Notes under the pieces: generated by a model
The model's database searches: none
What the model was told of the DNA's origin: nothing
The model's input: only the letters and a program-made list of their open reading frames with translations
Program-made: the position numbers and the translations under genes
Part shown: piece after piece, positions 27,368-35,764 of the stretch
Position numbering within the stretch: position 1 is the stretch's first letter
How the letters are laid out: every line of letters begins with the position of its first letter
Source of the DNA: Bacillus sp. Bos-x628
GTDB taxonomy: Bacteria > Bacillota > Bacilli > Bacillales > Bacillaceae
Length of the DNA: 64,000 nucleotides
Assembly: GCF_040500475.1 (NCBI RefSeq)
Contig: NZ_CP159358.1
Location: 310,001 to 374,000, forward strand
Direction of reading: 5' to 3'

Positions 27368-27854
27368 ATGGGAACTGGAAAATTAACAAAACAGAAATTA
27401 TCGCATCACTTCAGCAAAGTATATGTGAACTTGAGCAACTTATACAGGTGTGTGATGTGCAAACACTAGATCAGTCTATCGGACATGGCAAGTGGTCCAT
27501 CAAACAAATCGCCGGACATTTATATGATACAGAAGAAGTCTGGTCAAACGGATAGAGCAGGTCATATCAAACGATTACACGCCTTTTCAATCGTATAATC
27601 CTGATATTTACGTCAAGGAAAGAGCTTATAAAGTGTATAATGCTCAGGAGATCAAATCGCTGATTAATCGCTTGAAAGAGAGAAGAAGCAAAACGCTTCA
27701 GCTATTAGAAAAGGATATATGGGACCAATCAGGTTTGCATCTGGAAGAAGGCGTGATGACAGTGCAAATATTAGCTGAAACCATCGCTTTACATGAAAAT
27801 CATCATCTGGCTCAAATCAAAGCCATCATGTTAATGAGTGAATCATCTACATGA
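27368..27854 (+). pseudogene. DinB-like protein gene broken by two frameshifts
   Basis: The three frames together spell a DinB/YfiT-type four-helix protein of about 162 residues: SIGHGKWSIKQIAGHLYD and later ETIALHENHHLAQIKAIM hold the usual metal-site histidines. The start ATG (27368, behind AGAGGA) is out of frame after three codons, consistent with an AAA shortened to AA near 27373. The frame changes again near 27542, where GGG appears shortened to GG. Both lesions are one-base losses in homopolymers, so either real decay or sequencing error is possible. Function of the family is uncertain (thiol-linked metal enzymes). Confidence 0.75.
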
Positions 27855-27868
27855 GGAGGTATTAATAA

Positions 27869-28011
27869 ATGACGCATCAAGAATTGTTAATTGATGTGAA
27901 TTTTATCAAGCACGTAATTCTCTATTAGAACAAGCCACTTCTAAAAAAGAACAGAAAAAACCAAAGTGTGAATTATACCGTTCAAATCCTGTCACTAGCG
28001 AGAAAAAATAG
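27869..28011 (+). pseudogene. Small unknown protein gene with one frameshift
   Basis: An AGGAGG site precedes ATG 27869. The direct frame stops after 19 codons, but adding one T to the TTTT run near 27901 gives a 47-residue basic protein (MTHQELLIDVNFYQAR... ending NPVTSEKK). I do not recognise it. It follows the broken DinB-like gene by 14 bp and shows the same kind of homopolymer lesion. Confidence 0.45.
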
Positions 28012-28022
28012 ATAAGCATATG

Positions 28023-28058
28023 TGAAAAAGCACCTTTCATCAAAGCAGGTGCTTTTTC
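28023..28058. terminator. Bidirectional terminator upstream of the proI stop
   Basis: GAAAAAGCACCT and AGGTGCTTTTTC form a perfect 12-bp stem with A/T runs on both sides; it serves proI on the minus strand. Confidence 0.87.
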
Positions 28059-28061
28059 ATA

Positions 28062-28889
28062 TCACTTATACGTGCCCGCTGAAAACATATCGTTTAATTC
28101 CGCTGCACGTTTTGTCGCTGATTTCACACAATCGACAATAGCTTCTTCAAAATGGTACGAAGCGAGTGTGTTCAGCCCAGCTTCTGTTGTTCCGCCTTCG
28201 CTTGTGATTTCTTTGCGTAGTTCAGCAGGTTCTTTTCCGCTCTCCTGAAGCATATTGGCAGCGCCTGCAATCATTTGGCAAATGAGTAATTTCGCTGTTG
28301 CTTGCTCCATACCAAGCTCAGAAGCTGCTCGTTCCATTCCTTCAATCAAATGATAAATGAAAGCAGGACCGCTTCCTGCTATGGCTGTGACAGCATTTAG
28401 CTGTGACTCATCTAATACGGTCACATGACCAATGGTTTCAAACAGTTTGACTGCCTTTTCCTTTTGTTCCTTTGTGACTTCATCGCTTATGGCAATGCCT
28501 GTCGCTGATTGCTGAATAGCTGCAGACGTGTTAGGCATGGCACGAACCACCGCCATTTTTTCCCCAGCATAATGTTGAATCGTCTCAATTGAAATACCAG
28601 CTAAAATTGAAATGATAAGCTGTCCCTTTAAATATGGTCTTACGTCAGAAATGCCGCTTTCTGCATCCTTCGGCTTCAAAGCAAAAACAAGTATATCTGC
28701 TTGTTCATAAATAAAGGAACGGGAGAAATCCGTTTTGACCCCGTAGCGCACCTTTAATTCCTCTAACCGTTTTTCGTTTGTTTTATTTGTCACAATAATG
28801 TCCTCATTTGACATGAGTCCGCTTTTTAATAAACCTTTGATCATAGACTCGGCCATTGAACCTGCACCGATAAATCCAATTTTACTCAT
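28062..28889 (-). CDS. proI: Pyrroline-5-carboxylate reductase ProI
   Basis: This is a 275-residue enzyme for the last step of proline synthesis (pyrroline-5-carboxylate to proline with NADPH). The Rossmann motif IGFIGAGSMAESMIKG is N-terminal, and the C-terminal ITSEGGTTEAGL is the family signature around the active site. The open frame runs 78 bp further upstream into the leader; AAGGAGGAGC before the ATG at 28889 fixes the start. Expression is under a T-box in the leader, so it should rise when tRNA-Pro is uncharged. Confidence 0.93.
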   Translation of the reverse strand: MSKIGFIGAGSMAESMIKGLLKSGLMSNEDIIVTNKTNEKRLEELKVRYGVKTDFSRSFIYEQADILVFALKPKDAESGISDVRPYLKGQLIISILAGISIETIQHYAGEKMAVVRAMPNTSAAIQQSATGIAISDEVTKEQKEKAVKLFETIGHVTVLDESQLNAVTAIAGSGPAFIYHLIEGMERAASELGMEQATAKLLICQMIAGAANMLQESGKEPAELRKEITSEGGTTEAGLNTLASYHFEEAIVDCVKSATKRAAELNDMFSAGTYK

Positions 28890-28904
28890 AAGCTGCTCCT
28901 CCTT

Positions 28905-29150
28905 GTAGAAAATAAAAAAACCTCTCGCCTGCAAAGGACGAAAGGTATTTCGCGGTACCACCCTCAATTAGCATGCAAACATGCATACTCAGCTCTAGTC
29001 CCTTAACGCGGGAAACGTTTAGGTTTGCCTAACAGCTCAAAGGGCAGGTTCAGCAAATAAGAGGATGGTGAAGTCTTACAGCCAAGGAACTTCACTCTCT
29101 TGCATCATTATTTTGCTTACTAATCCTTGTCATCGCACATCTTATATTTG
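28905..29150 (-). promoter_or_regulatory. T-box riboswitch (proline) in the proI leader
   Basis: The minus strand carries the canonical T-box sequence AGGGTGGTACCGCG (complement of 28951-28964), which pairs with the tRNA acceptor end. It is followed by a terminator stem (ACCTTTCGTCC with GGCGAGAGGT) and seven T at 28914-28946. Upstream is a long stem I region with GTGAAGT/ACTTCAC arms. A CCU (complement of 29062-29064) lies where the specifier codon is expected, which fits proline; a second CCU is nearby, so the exact codon is uncertain. Confidence 0.9.
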
Positions 29151-29156
29151 TTGTTC

Positions 29157-29186
29157 ATTATGCAACGATGGACAAGTTTGTGTCAA
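29157..29186 (-). promoter_or_regulatory. Sigma-A promoter of the proI T-box leader
   Basis: On the minus strand TTGACA, 18 bp, CATAAT, placed to start the transcript a few bases before the T-box stem I. Confidence 0.8.
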
Positions 29187-29311
29187 TAGGAGCTGATAAA
29201 AAAATTGACCATTTAAACAACATGACAGTCTGCCTTTTGCAAGATACAATAAATAAAGAGGTGTGAATAGATTTGAGTCACGAGTTAAAAAGCAGGAGAT
29301 GACGTATAAAA

Positions 29312-30262
29312 GTGAAAGAAGACATCATTCAGTTATCAATCCCCACACCGTTTGCCGTTGGGGATGTCCATGCATATGTATTAAAAGGAGAGGCTGTGAC
29401 CCTAGTGGATTGCGGACCTATGACAATAGAGGCGCAGCAAGCCTTTGTTACGCAATTAAAACAACATCATTTGTGCATTGAAGATATAGATCAAGTGGTC
29501 TTGACTCATCATCATGCAGATCATGTCGGTCTCTTAGATATGATGAAACCCGAGATACGTGTGCTTGGACATCAGGTGAATGAACCATATATTAGTCGGG
29601 ATCCTCAGTTTATGCAGCGCCAAATTGACTTTATGGATACGTATTTTCAGCAATTAGGTGTGCCGCTTCATCAAAATGAATGTGAGAGAATTGTGAAGCA
29701 GTCCTATACATATTCCTGTACTGCACATCTTGACAGCGTGCTTAAGGAAGGGGATCGTATAAAGGGACATGAGCACTTCCTTGTAGTGGAAACTCCGGGT
29801 CATGCACAGTCTCATCTTTCCTTTTTAGATGAAGTGACGGGGAACTTCATTGGTGGTGATTTGCTTTTAACAACCATTTCCTCTAATCCGTTAATGGAAG
29901 CACCAGATGAAGGGCAGGAGCGTCAAAAATCGTTGATTCAATATAAAAAATCACTTCATCGATTATTGACTTGGCCAATCAAGACCATCTATCCAGGTCA
30001 CGGTCAGCTAATTACTTCTCATCATGAATTGATAAAAGAACGTTTTAAGAAACAAGAGAAACGAGCTCATACTATCTATCAGTTGCTCCAACGAAAAGAA
30101 ATGACAGCTTTTCACCTATGCCGCACGCTGTTTCCTGTTTTATATGAAGAGGCATTATTTTTAACCATGTCTGAAACAGTAGGTCAGCTAGATGTGCTCA
30201 AAGCGGCTGGACAAATTGAAGAAATAGAAAAAGATGGGATACTCTATTACCAAGCAAACTAA
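29312..30262 (+). CDS. yqjP: Metallo-beta-lactamase-fold hydrolase YqjP
   Basis: This is a 316-residue hydrolase with the zinc motif LTHHHADHVGLLD, a second set in ETPGHAQSHLS and GGDLL, and a C-terminal helical extension as in the LACTB2/YqjP group. Substrate is unknown. A GTG start is used; the AGGAG at 29293 is rather distant (14 bp). It ends 12 bp before yqjQ, and both are read together. Confidence 0.84.
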   Translation: MKEDIIQLSIPTPFAVGDVHAYVLKGEAVTLVDCGPMTIEAQQAFVTQLKQHHLCIEDIDQVVLTHHHADHVGLLDMMKPEIRVLGHQVNEPYISRDPQFMQRQIDFMDTYFQQLGVPLHQNECERIVKQSYTYSCTAHLDSVLKEGDRIKGHEHFLVVETPGHAQSHLSFLDEVTGNFIGGDLLLTTISSNPLMEAPDEGQERQKSLIQYKKSLHRLLTWPIKTIYPGHGQLITSHHELIKERFKKQEKRAHTIYQLLQRKEMTAFHLCRTLFPVLYEEALFLTMSETVGQLDVLKAAGQIEEIEKDGILYYQAN

Positions 30263-30274
30263 GGAGTGAAGCGC

Positions 30275-31051
30275 ATGGGACGATTAAAAGGAAAGAGAAT
30301 ATGGATGACGGGTGCTTCTAGCGGAATCGGTGAAAAAATGGCCTATTTGGCATCAGAGCAAGGAGCAGAGGTCATCATTTCTGCAAGAAGAATAGAAAAA
30401 CTAACAGATGTGAAAGAAAAGATTATCAATGCTGGAGGAGTTTGTCAAATCGTTGAACTTGATGTGAGTCAGCTTGAGCAAATTGATCGCGCGTATGAAG
30501 AGGTAGGACCTGTTGATATTTTGGTCAACAATGCCGGCTTTGGCTTATTCGATCTAGTAGAAGATGCATCTATTGAAGAAATGATTTCTATGTTTGAGGT
30601 CAATGTATTTGGTCTTATCGCCTGCACGAAAAAAGTGATACCTGATATGAAAAAAAGAGGGCAGGGTCATATTATCAATATTGCGTCTCAAGCAGGAAAA
30701 ATCGCAACACCTAAATCAGCGATCTACTCAGCATCAAAGCATGCAGTGCTCGGTTTTTCAAACAGTCTTAGAATGGAGCTTGCAGACTTTGGTATCCACG
30801 TCACAACGGTGAACCCAGGGCCGATTGCAACAGACTTCTTTACCATTGCTGATCGTAGTGGTGAATATGTGAAGAACGTTGATTTCATCATGCTCAGTGC
30901 TGACAAGGTAGCAGGAAAGGTCGTTTCAGCGATGATGACCAAAAGAAGAGAAATTAATTTACCCGGTTGGATGAATGCTAGTAGCAAATTGTATCTGCTT
31001 TTCCCATTCTTATTTGAAAAAGCGGTGCGTAAAGCGATGATGAAAAAGTAA
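30275..31051 (+). CDS. yqjQ: Short-chain dehydrogenase YqjQ
   Basis: This is a 258-residue SDR oxidoreductase with TGASSGIGEK at the cofactor site, NNAGFG, and the catalytic Ser plus YSASK (IASQAGKIATPKSAIYSASK region). The C-terminus is basic and hydrophobic. Function is unknown; such genes are often annotated as ketoacyl reductases. AAGGAG at 30261 lies 8 bp before the ATG chosen here, although the open frame starts at a GTG three codons earlier. Confidence 0.85.
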   Translation: MGRLKGKRIWMTGASSGIGEKMAYLASEQGAEVIISARRIEKLTDVKEKIINAGGVCQIVELDVSQLEQIDRAYEEVGPVDILVNNAGFGLFDLVEDASIEEMISMFEVNVFGLIACTKKVIPDMKKRGQGHIINIASQAGKIATPKSAIYSASKHAVLGFSNSLRMELADFGIHVTTVNPGPIATDFFTIADRSGEYVKNVDFIMLSADKVAGKVVSAMMTKRREINLPGWMNASSKLYLLFPFLFEKAVRKAMMKK

Positions 31052-31059
31052 AAAATGAC

Positions 31060-31090
31060 AGAAACCGGTCATGAACTGGTTTCTTTTTCT
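31060..31090 (+). terminator. Terminator of yqjPQ
   Basis: GAAACCGGT pairs with ACTGGTTTC (one wobble) around a 5-nt loop, followed by TTTTTCT. Confidence 0.82.
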
Positions 31091-31102
31091 GCTTAATGAG
31101 GC

Positions 31103-31318
31103 TTAATATTGGCAACACCAAAAACATGAAACAGACTGGGCGACGGCTTTTACTGTGATATCTATAAGACGGCCAATGAAGTAGGGGAGTCTGCACGATC
31201 TATATGAGTAAATCTCTCCTTTTTCTAAAGCGACAATGTGGGCGTCTGAATCCTCTCTGTATATTTTTGCATGGCAGCTCATTCCTGCTGCATCTCCGCC
31301 AATTATCACATACTTCAT
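31103..31318 (-). pseudogene. N-terminal remnant of an FAD/NAD-disulfide oxidoreductase
   Basis: From ATG 31318 (AGAAGGGA upstream) the minus strand reads MKYVIIGGDAAGMS, the FAD-binding start of CoA-disulfide reductase/NADH oxidase proteins, and continues through ALEKGEIYSYRSCRLPYFIG, where the redox cysteine of the family sits. After about 52 residues similarity ends, and the frame runs out at 71 residues instead of the usual 440 or more. The remainder of the enzyme is absent from the window. It is either a deletion relic or a displaced fragment between yqjQ and coaA. Confidence 0.65.
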
Positions 31319-31495
31319 TTGGTGTGCTCCCTTCTGTCTATCCAACTGAATCCCCTTATTGACCCTCTTTTTCATTCTTTTTTTCATAAAAGGAGCAAAC
31401 TTTAGCTTAAAATAAAGACAGCGCCTTCATTTTAAGCTACAATCGGATTATCGTTTTTTTGTATATGAGTTTAGTGAAGATTGGTGGGAAAGAAC

Positions 31496-32455
31496 TTGGG
31501 TGAAGAACGACTGAATTTTAATACACTATATACACGCCATACGAGAGATGCTTGGGCAGCTCTTGGGGAACATATGCCGGTGTCTGTTTCAGAAGAGGAA
31601 GCAAGAGCGCTTCAAGGATTAAACGATTATTTATCGCTTGAAGAAGTTCAGGAGATTTACATACCACTTATTCGTTTTCTTACATTACATGTATTTGCAG
31701 AAAAACAAAAAAACCAGCATGTCAATGCTTTTTTGAACTATCCACATGATGCCAAAATCCCCTTTTTAATTGGGATTGCTGGAAGTGTAGCCGTTGGTAA
31801 GAGTACGACCGCACGTATTATTGAAACTCTTTTATCAAGACTTGGAGATGGGCTGAAGGTGAGCCTTGTCACAACCGATGGCTTTTTGTATCCTCAAAAA
31901 GAGCTAAGAGAGAGAGGTCTTATGGAAAAGAAGGGATTTCCGGAAAGCTATGATGTCAAAGCATTGCTCTCATTTTTAAATGAATTAAAATCGGGTAAAC
32001 AAATCGTACGTGCACCGGTTTATTCTCATTTAACCTACGACCGACTCGAAGGAGTTTATGAAACAGTGGAGGATGCAGATATTGTCATCATTGAAGGGAT
32101 CAATGTCCTTCAATCACCAGCGCTAGATGATTTGAAAGATGAACCTCGTGTGTTTGTATCAGATTTCTTTGATTTCTCTATTTATGTGGATGCCGCTGAA
32201 ATGCAGATTCAATCTTGGTATAAAGAACGTTTTCGTTTGCTTCGAGAAACAGCCTTCCAAGACCCTGAATCATTTTTTCATCAATACAAAGATTTGACCG
32301 ACGAAGAGGCTGATCAGATGGCAAGTACGATTTGGAATACAGTAAATCGTCCTAATTTATATGAAAATATTTTGCCGACAAAATATAGAGCAGATCTGAT
32401 TTTAAAAAAAGGTGCTCAGCATAAGGTGGAAGAGATCGCAATACGCCGAGTATAA
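31496..32455 (+). CDS. coaA: Pantothenate kinase, type I
   Basis: This 319-residue kinase phosphorylates pantothenate, the first step of coenzyme A synthesis. The P-loop GSVAVGKS is at 96-103, with TTDGFLYP and SDFFDFSIYVDA following. The open frame has an upstream TTG at 31481, but TTG 31496 is used: GGTGGGA lies 6 bp before it, and the protein then aligns end to end with B. subtilis CoaA (YqjS), also 319 residues. Confidence 0.92.
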   Translation: MGEERLNFNTLYTRHTRDAWAALGEHMPVSVSEEEARALQGLNDYLSLEEVQEIYIPLIRFLTLHVFAEKQKNQHVNAFLNYPHDAKIPFLIGIAGSVAVGKSTTARIIETLLSRLGDGLKVSLVTTDGFLYPQKELRERGLMEKKGFPESYDVKALLSFLNELKSGKQIVRAPVYSHLTYDRLEGVYETVEDADIVIIEGINVLQSPALDDLKDEPRVFVSDFFDFSIYVDAAEMQIQSWYKERFRLLRETAFQDPESFFHQYKDLTDEEADQMASTIWNTVNRPNLYENILPTKYRADLILKKGAQHKVEEIAIRRV

Positions 32456-32486
32456 TTAAAATACCGCTCATGTTAGAAAGGGTTTG

Positions 32487-32517
32487 AGCTTGTCGACAAA
32501 ATCGACAAGCTTTTTTC
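32487..32517 (+). terminator. Terminator of coaA
   Basis: AGCTTGTCGA pairs perfectly with TCGACAAGCT, followed by TTTTTT. Confidence 0.88.
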
Positions 32518-32598
32518 TTTCTGTTGAGCTATTCAACCTCTTATATTTTCGTGATTGAAAGCGAAAAAAACCCTTTACAGTCTGAAAATCTCATGTTT

Positions 32599-33834
32599 TT
32601 AATGGTCTGCACGGATGTTAACAGCAACGCTCGCCTCAGATCTTTTCCGCAGCCGGTAGTATCCGATAAGTAAGAATGGAACGCCTGCAATGGTGATGAT
32701 CGAAAGGACAGAAAAAATTGAAAGGGGGTTCGCTGCCCCGAAAAAGTCAATGCACATGCCGCCAACCCATGGTCCGATGACACTGCCGAGCTGAGAAAAC
32801 CCCACTGCACCAAAGTACGATCCCTTCACTTCAGGCTTTGCAATATTGTCGATAAAGAGATCCATCATGGCAAATAGCAACACTTCTCCGATGGTAAAGA
32901 TCACAATGATAAAGGCAAGCGTACCGAGACTTTGTGAGAAAGCAATAGCAAACAAGCTACCTGCAATGAGAACATTTCCGGCGGTCAAAGACAAAATGGT
33001 AGAGTAACGCTTGGCGATCAAAAGGAGCGGGTATTGAACCACAATGACAACGACAGCATTTAATGATAAAAGATATCCAAACAGCTTAGGACCGTCCTCA
33101 ATAAAAGGAGAAGCCGATAAATATTGAGGCAACGTCGAGCTTAGTTGTGAATAGCCGAACGAACATAAAATAATACCGATCAGGATAATGGTAAAGACTG
33201 TGTCCTTCTGGATAATGGAAAGGGCTTTTTTGATACTAATTTGTTTGATGCTTGCTGGAGTGGCAACCGGATGTTTCTTGAATTGCCATGCAAGAGTTAA
33301 TCCGTACAGAAAGTAAATGAAAGCAGCAGCAAGAAACGGAATGGTGGTTTTTGATGACCCAAGATATAAGCCAAGAAGTGGACCAAAGATAACGCCAATG
33401 TTAATTGCTGTGTACCTTAAATTGAATACAAACAACCGAATGCTCGGTGGTGTGACATCTGATAAGAGTGCTTTAGAAGTTGGTTCAAAAAGTGCCCGGC
33501 AAAGTCCGTTTAGTGCGTTCATGACAAAGAATACCCAGATGGCATCTGCAAACGCAAAACCGACAAAGACAAGTGTCCAGCCGAAGATGGACATGAGCAT
33601 GACTTTTTTTCTGCCAATTCGGTCGGAAATGTAGCCGCCGTAAAAGCTCGCAACGATTCCAATGAGCGAGCTGACAGCGATGATGAATCCCGCAGAAGAG
33701 GCTGTTGCCCCTTTGACTTGTGTCAAATAAACGGCTAAAAATGGGATGCTCATGGATGTCGCCATTCGGCCGAATATGGTGCCGATAATGATCGTCCAGC
33801 TTAGTGGATGTAAAGTACGTAAGTTATTTTTCAT
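32599..33834 (-). CDS. yqjV: Major facilitator superfamily transporter YqjV
   Basis: This is a 411-residue MFS protein with twelve predicted helices. The loop 2-3 signature GGYISDRIGRKKVM and a central cytoplasmic loop near residue 190-215 are visible. It resembles drug or metabolite exporters; substrate is unknown. The open frame starts 42 bp upstream, but GGGGAGA before ATG 33834 and the family length fix the start. A strong inverted repeat lies in front of the gene. Confidence 0.85.
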   Translation of the reverse strand: MKNNLRTLHPLSWTIIIGTIFGRMATSMSIPFLAVYLTQVKGATASSAGFIIAVSSLIGIVASFYGGYISDRIGRKKVMLMSIFGWTLVFVGFAFADAIWVFFVMNALNGLCRALFEPTSKALLSDVTPPSIRLFVFNLRYTAINIGVIFGPLLGLYLGSSKTTIPFLAAAFIYFLYGLTLAWQFKKHPVATPASIKQISIKKALSIIQKDTVFTIILIGIILCSFGYSQLSSTLPQYLSASPFIEDGPKLFGYLLSLNAVVVIVVQYPLLLIAKRYSTILSLTAGNVLIAGSLFAIAFSQSLGTLAFIIVIFTIGEVLLFAMMDLFIDNIAKPEVKGSYFGAVGFSQLGSVIGPWVGGMCIDFFGAANPLSIFSVLSIITIAGVPFLLIGYYRLRKRSEASVAVNIRADH

Positions 33835-33879
33835 CCTGTTTCTCCCCTGAGTTTGTAAGATGTTCCAATCATACATGAA

Positions 33880-33906
33880 AAATTGTGTAAATTAAATACA
33901 CAATTT
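33880..33906. promoter_or_regulatory. Perfect 10-bp inverted repeat upstream of yqjV
   Basis: AAATTGTGTA, 7 bp, TACACAATTT. It is 46-72 bp before the yqjV start and could be an operator for an unidentified repressor (MarR- or TetR-like geometry). It lacks a T run and GC pairs, so it is not a good terminator for the upstream polY2 operon. Confidence 0.5.
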
Positions 33907-33922
33907 AATGTAGGAAACAAAG

Positions 33923-34106
33923 TCATGTGGCAAGAAATTCATAGAGAACTTCCTGAATATGATTGTACATCCTCTTTTGGTACATCCTTTTGCCGATTTT
34001 TTAAGGTCGCGCTGAGCATTGATTTTTCAGAAGAGCTGAACAGGTGGTTTTCCACACATTGCCGTAAGCCCTGATCGAGCATTTTTTCAAGCAATCTTTC
34101 ATCCAT
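33923..34106 (-). pseudogene. yqzH: yqzH-like small gene with a frameshift
   Basis: From ATG 34106 (AAGGAAAATC upstream) the frame reads MDERLLEKMLDQGLRQ and stops after 55 residues with an odd tail (SYSGSSL). Shifting frame near 33960 gives HIQEVLYEFLAT, which resembles the conserved YqzH C-terminus (I-x-E-V-x-Y-E-F). Loss of one GT from a GTGT repeat explains it. The gene is in the B. subtilis position behind yqjX, so it was probably part of the SOS operon polY2-yqjX-yqzH. Identification is by position and motif. Confidence 0.5.
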
Positions 34107-34124
34107 TTTGATTTTCCTTGTATT

Positions 34125-34487
34125 TTACAAATCAAGACAGTCTGCTCTTGATTCAATCGCTACAATTTGCTGCAAGGAAAGCTCCAGAACATCTTCATCA
34201 TTCACCATTTTCACGCGCTTGGTTTCATAATGAATGGCTTTGACCCATCCCCAAAACTGCGCTTTAATGCCTGAAGATACATATGTAATGGAAATCGCTT
34301 GATCCTCGGTAATCGACTGCATCATAAGAAAATTCATGTCCTCGAGCTGATCAGCACTTAGCGGAAGGGGGACGTATTCTTTTTTCTTTCGTTTTTGAGC
34401 AAGTAGCTGTTCTCGATGCTCTGGCAGCATCATTCGGCTTGATTCCCACATGATGTTGTATCCTGGTGTTAGTTTATTGGGATTCAT
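34125..34487 (-). CDS. yqjX: YolD-like protein YqjX
   Basis: This is a 120-residue member of the YolD family, the same length as B. subtilis YqjX. It starts NPNKLTPGYNIMWESSRMMLPEH and has the family core YVPLPLSADQLEDMN. YolD proteins are almost always encoded next to a Y-family polymerase and are proposed to play an UmuD-like regulatory role. It lies 15 bp downstream of polY2. Confidence 0.86.
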   Translation of the reverse strand: MNPNKLTPGYNIMWESSRMMLPEHREQLLAQKRKKKEYVPLPLSADQLEDMNFLMMQSITEDQAISITYVSSGIKAQFWGWVKAIHYETKRVKMVNDEDVLELSLQQIVAIESRADCLDL

Positions 34488-34502
34488 GGTTATTCACCTC
34501 CG

Positions 34503-35735
34503 CTATTTATAATGACCGCCAATTTTCTCAGCACGGTGATAAGCTTGCCCAGCGGTTGTCAGTGACGAAGCGTGCAGTAATGAAGCAGGTCCGTATTTGA
34601 AATGAATCTCATCAAATACTTTGCTTAGTTTGTCTTTTTTTAGATGATGATCAAATAAAGTCAGCTGATATTCATTGTCAGGCTTGAGTTGAGAGAGGGT
34701 GATGCCGACACGACGAATGGGCTGGCCATCCCAGTGCTGCTGACACAATTGAATGGCTGCCTCTGCAATATCTACCCCGTACTGGGTGGGAGAGTGGAGT
34801 TTGATTTGTCTGTGAAATCCTGTAGGATGCGAAAAATCAGCTCCTCTTACACCGACAGAGACCGTCTGTCCAAGATAGTGCTTAAAACGTGCACGTCTTG
34901 CCACCTCTTCACTCAATTCAAGGAGTGCCACTTTGATCTCCTCAAAGGATGAATAATCATGCGGCAAGGTCATGTGATGTCCAATCGCTTTTTGCTGATC
35001 ATGTGTATGAACGGTTACAGGAGAAGGATCGTGGCCTAAAGCTGTCCGCTGCAAAAGTTCTCCATTAATGCCCCAGCGTTTTTTTAACCGGTCTAATGGA
35101 TAAGTGGCCAGCGTACCGATTGTGCTGATGCCCATTCGTTTTAGATGATGTTCCATTCGTTTGCCAACTCCAAATAATTTTCCGATCGGAAGCGGCCATA
35201 AATCAGCAGCGATTCGATCTGAACTGAGCTCATAAATACCTGATGTATTCTTTTTAGCAAAATGGTCACAAGCCATTTTAGCGAGTACTTTATTAGGACC
35301 GATGCCAACACGTGCATAAATGCCGGTCTGATTCATAATGGTCGTCTGTATGTTTTGAGCGATATCGCGGGGAGAGCCCAATAATGTGAGACTGCCAGTA
35401 ATATCAAGAAACTGCTCATCAATTGAATAGGGCTCAACAAGATCTGTGTATTGCTCAAGCAGTTCTGTAATCATGACAGATACATCAAGATAACGCTGCA
35501 TACGGGGACGAACCACAACTGCTTCGGGACATTTCTCCTGTGCTTCCCATAATCTTGATGCATTTTGTACGCCTCGTTTCTTGGCGAGAGGGCATGCTGC
35601 AAGCACAACCCCACTTCGCCGCTTTGGATCTCCTGAGACAATGAGTGGCACATGCTCCAAGTGAGGAGCTTCTATCTTCTCTACTGATGCATAAAATGAC
35701 TGCATATCGACAAGTAGAATTGCTCTTTCATTCAT
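34503..35735 (-). CDS. polY2: Y-family DNA polymerase PolY2 (YqjW/UvrX)
   Basis: This is a 410-residue translesion polymerase of the UmuC/UvrX type. The palm has LLVDMQSFYASVE and EPYSIDEQFLDITG; a helix-hairpin-helix and little finger follow, with YQLTLF near the end as a beta-clamp motif. AGAGGTGG precedes the ATG. A LexA box 16-29 bp upstream predicts SOS induction, as in B. subtilis. It differs clearly from polY1 at 10.4 kb, so this window encodes two Y polymerases. Confidence 0.92.
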   Translation of the reverse strand: MNERAILLVDMQSFYASVEKIEAPHLEHVPLIVSGDPKRRSGVVLAACPLAKKRGVQNASRLWEAQEKCPEAVVVRPRMQRYLDVSVMITELLEQYTDLVEPYSIDEQFLDITGSLTLLGSPRDIAQNIQTTIMNQTGIYARVGIGPNKVLAKMACDHFAKKNTSGIYELSSDRIAADLWPLPIGKLFGVGKRMEHHLKRMGISTIGTLATYPLDRLKKRWGINGELLQRTALGHDPSPVTVHTHDQQKAIGHHMTLPHDYSSFEEIKVALLELSEEVARRARFKHYLGQTVSVGVRGADFSHPTGFHRQIKLHSPTQYGVDIAEAAIQLCQQHWDGQPIRRVGITLSQLKPDNEYQLTLFDHHLKKDKLSKVFDEIHFKYGPASLLHASSLTTAGQAYHRAEKIGGHYK

Positions 35736-35750
35736 TGCTTTCCACCTCTA

Positions 35751-35764
35751 AGAACGTATGTTCG
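35751..35764 (-). promoter_or_regulatory. LexA (DinR) box of the polY2 operon
   Basis: On the minus strand CGAACATACGTTCT matches the Bacillus SOS box CGAACRNRYGTTCG at all but the last base. It is 16 bp before the polY2 ATG. Confidence 0.85.

Noticed and set aside
28890..28967. 26-codon N-terminal extension of proI
   Set aside because: It covers the T-box terminator and would not be translated; the AAGGAGG site sets the internal ATG.
29263..29481. 72-codon plus-strand open frame with an ATG behind AGGAG
   Set aside because: The AGGAG-ATG order is tempting (spacing 1), but the frame is a shadow of yqjP, whose MBL motifs are in the other frame.
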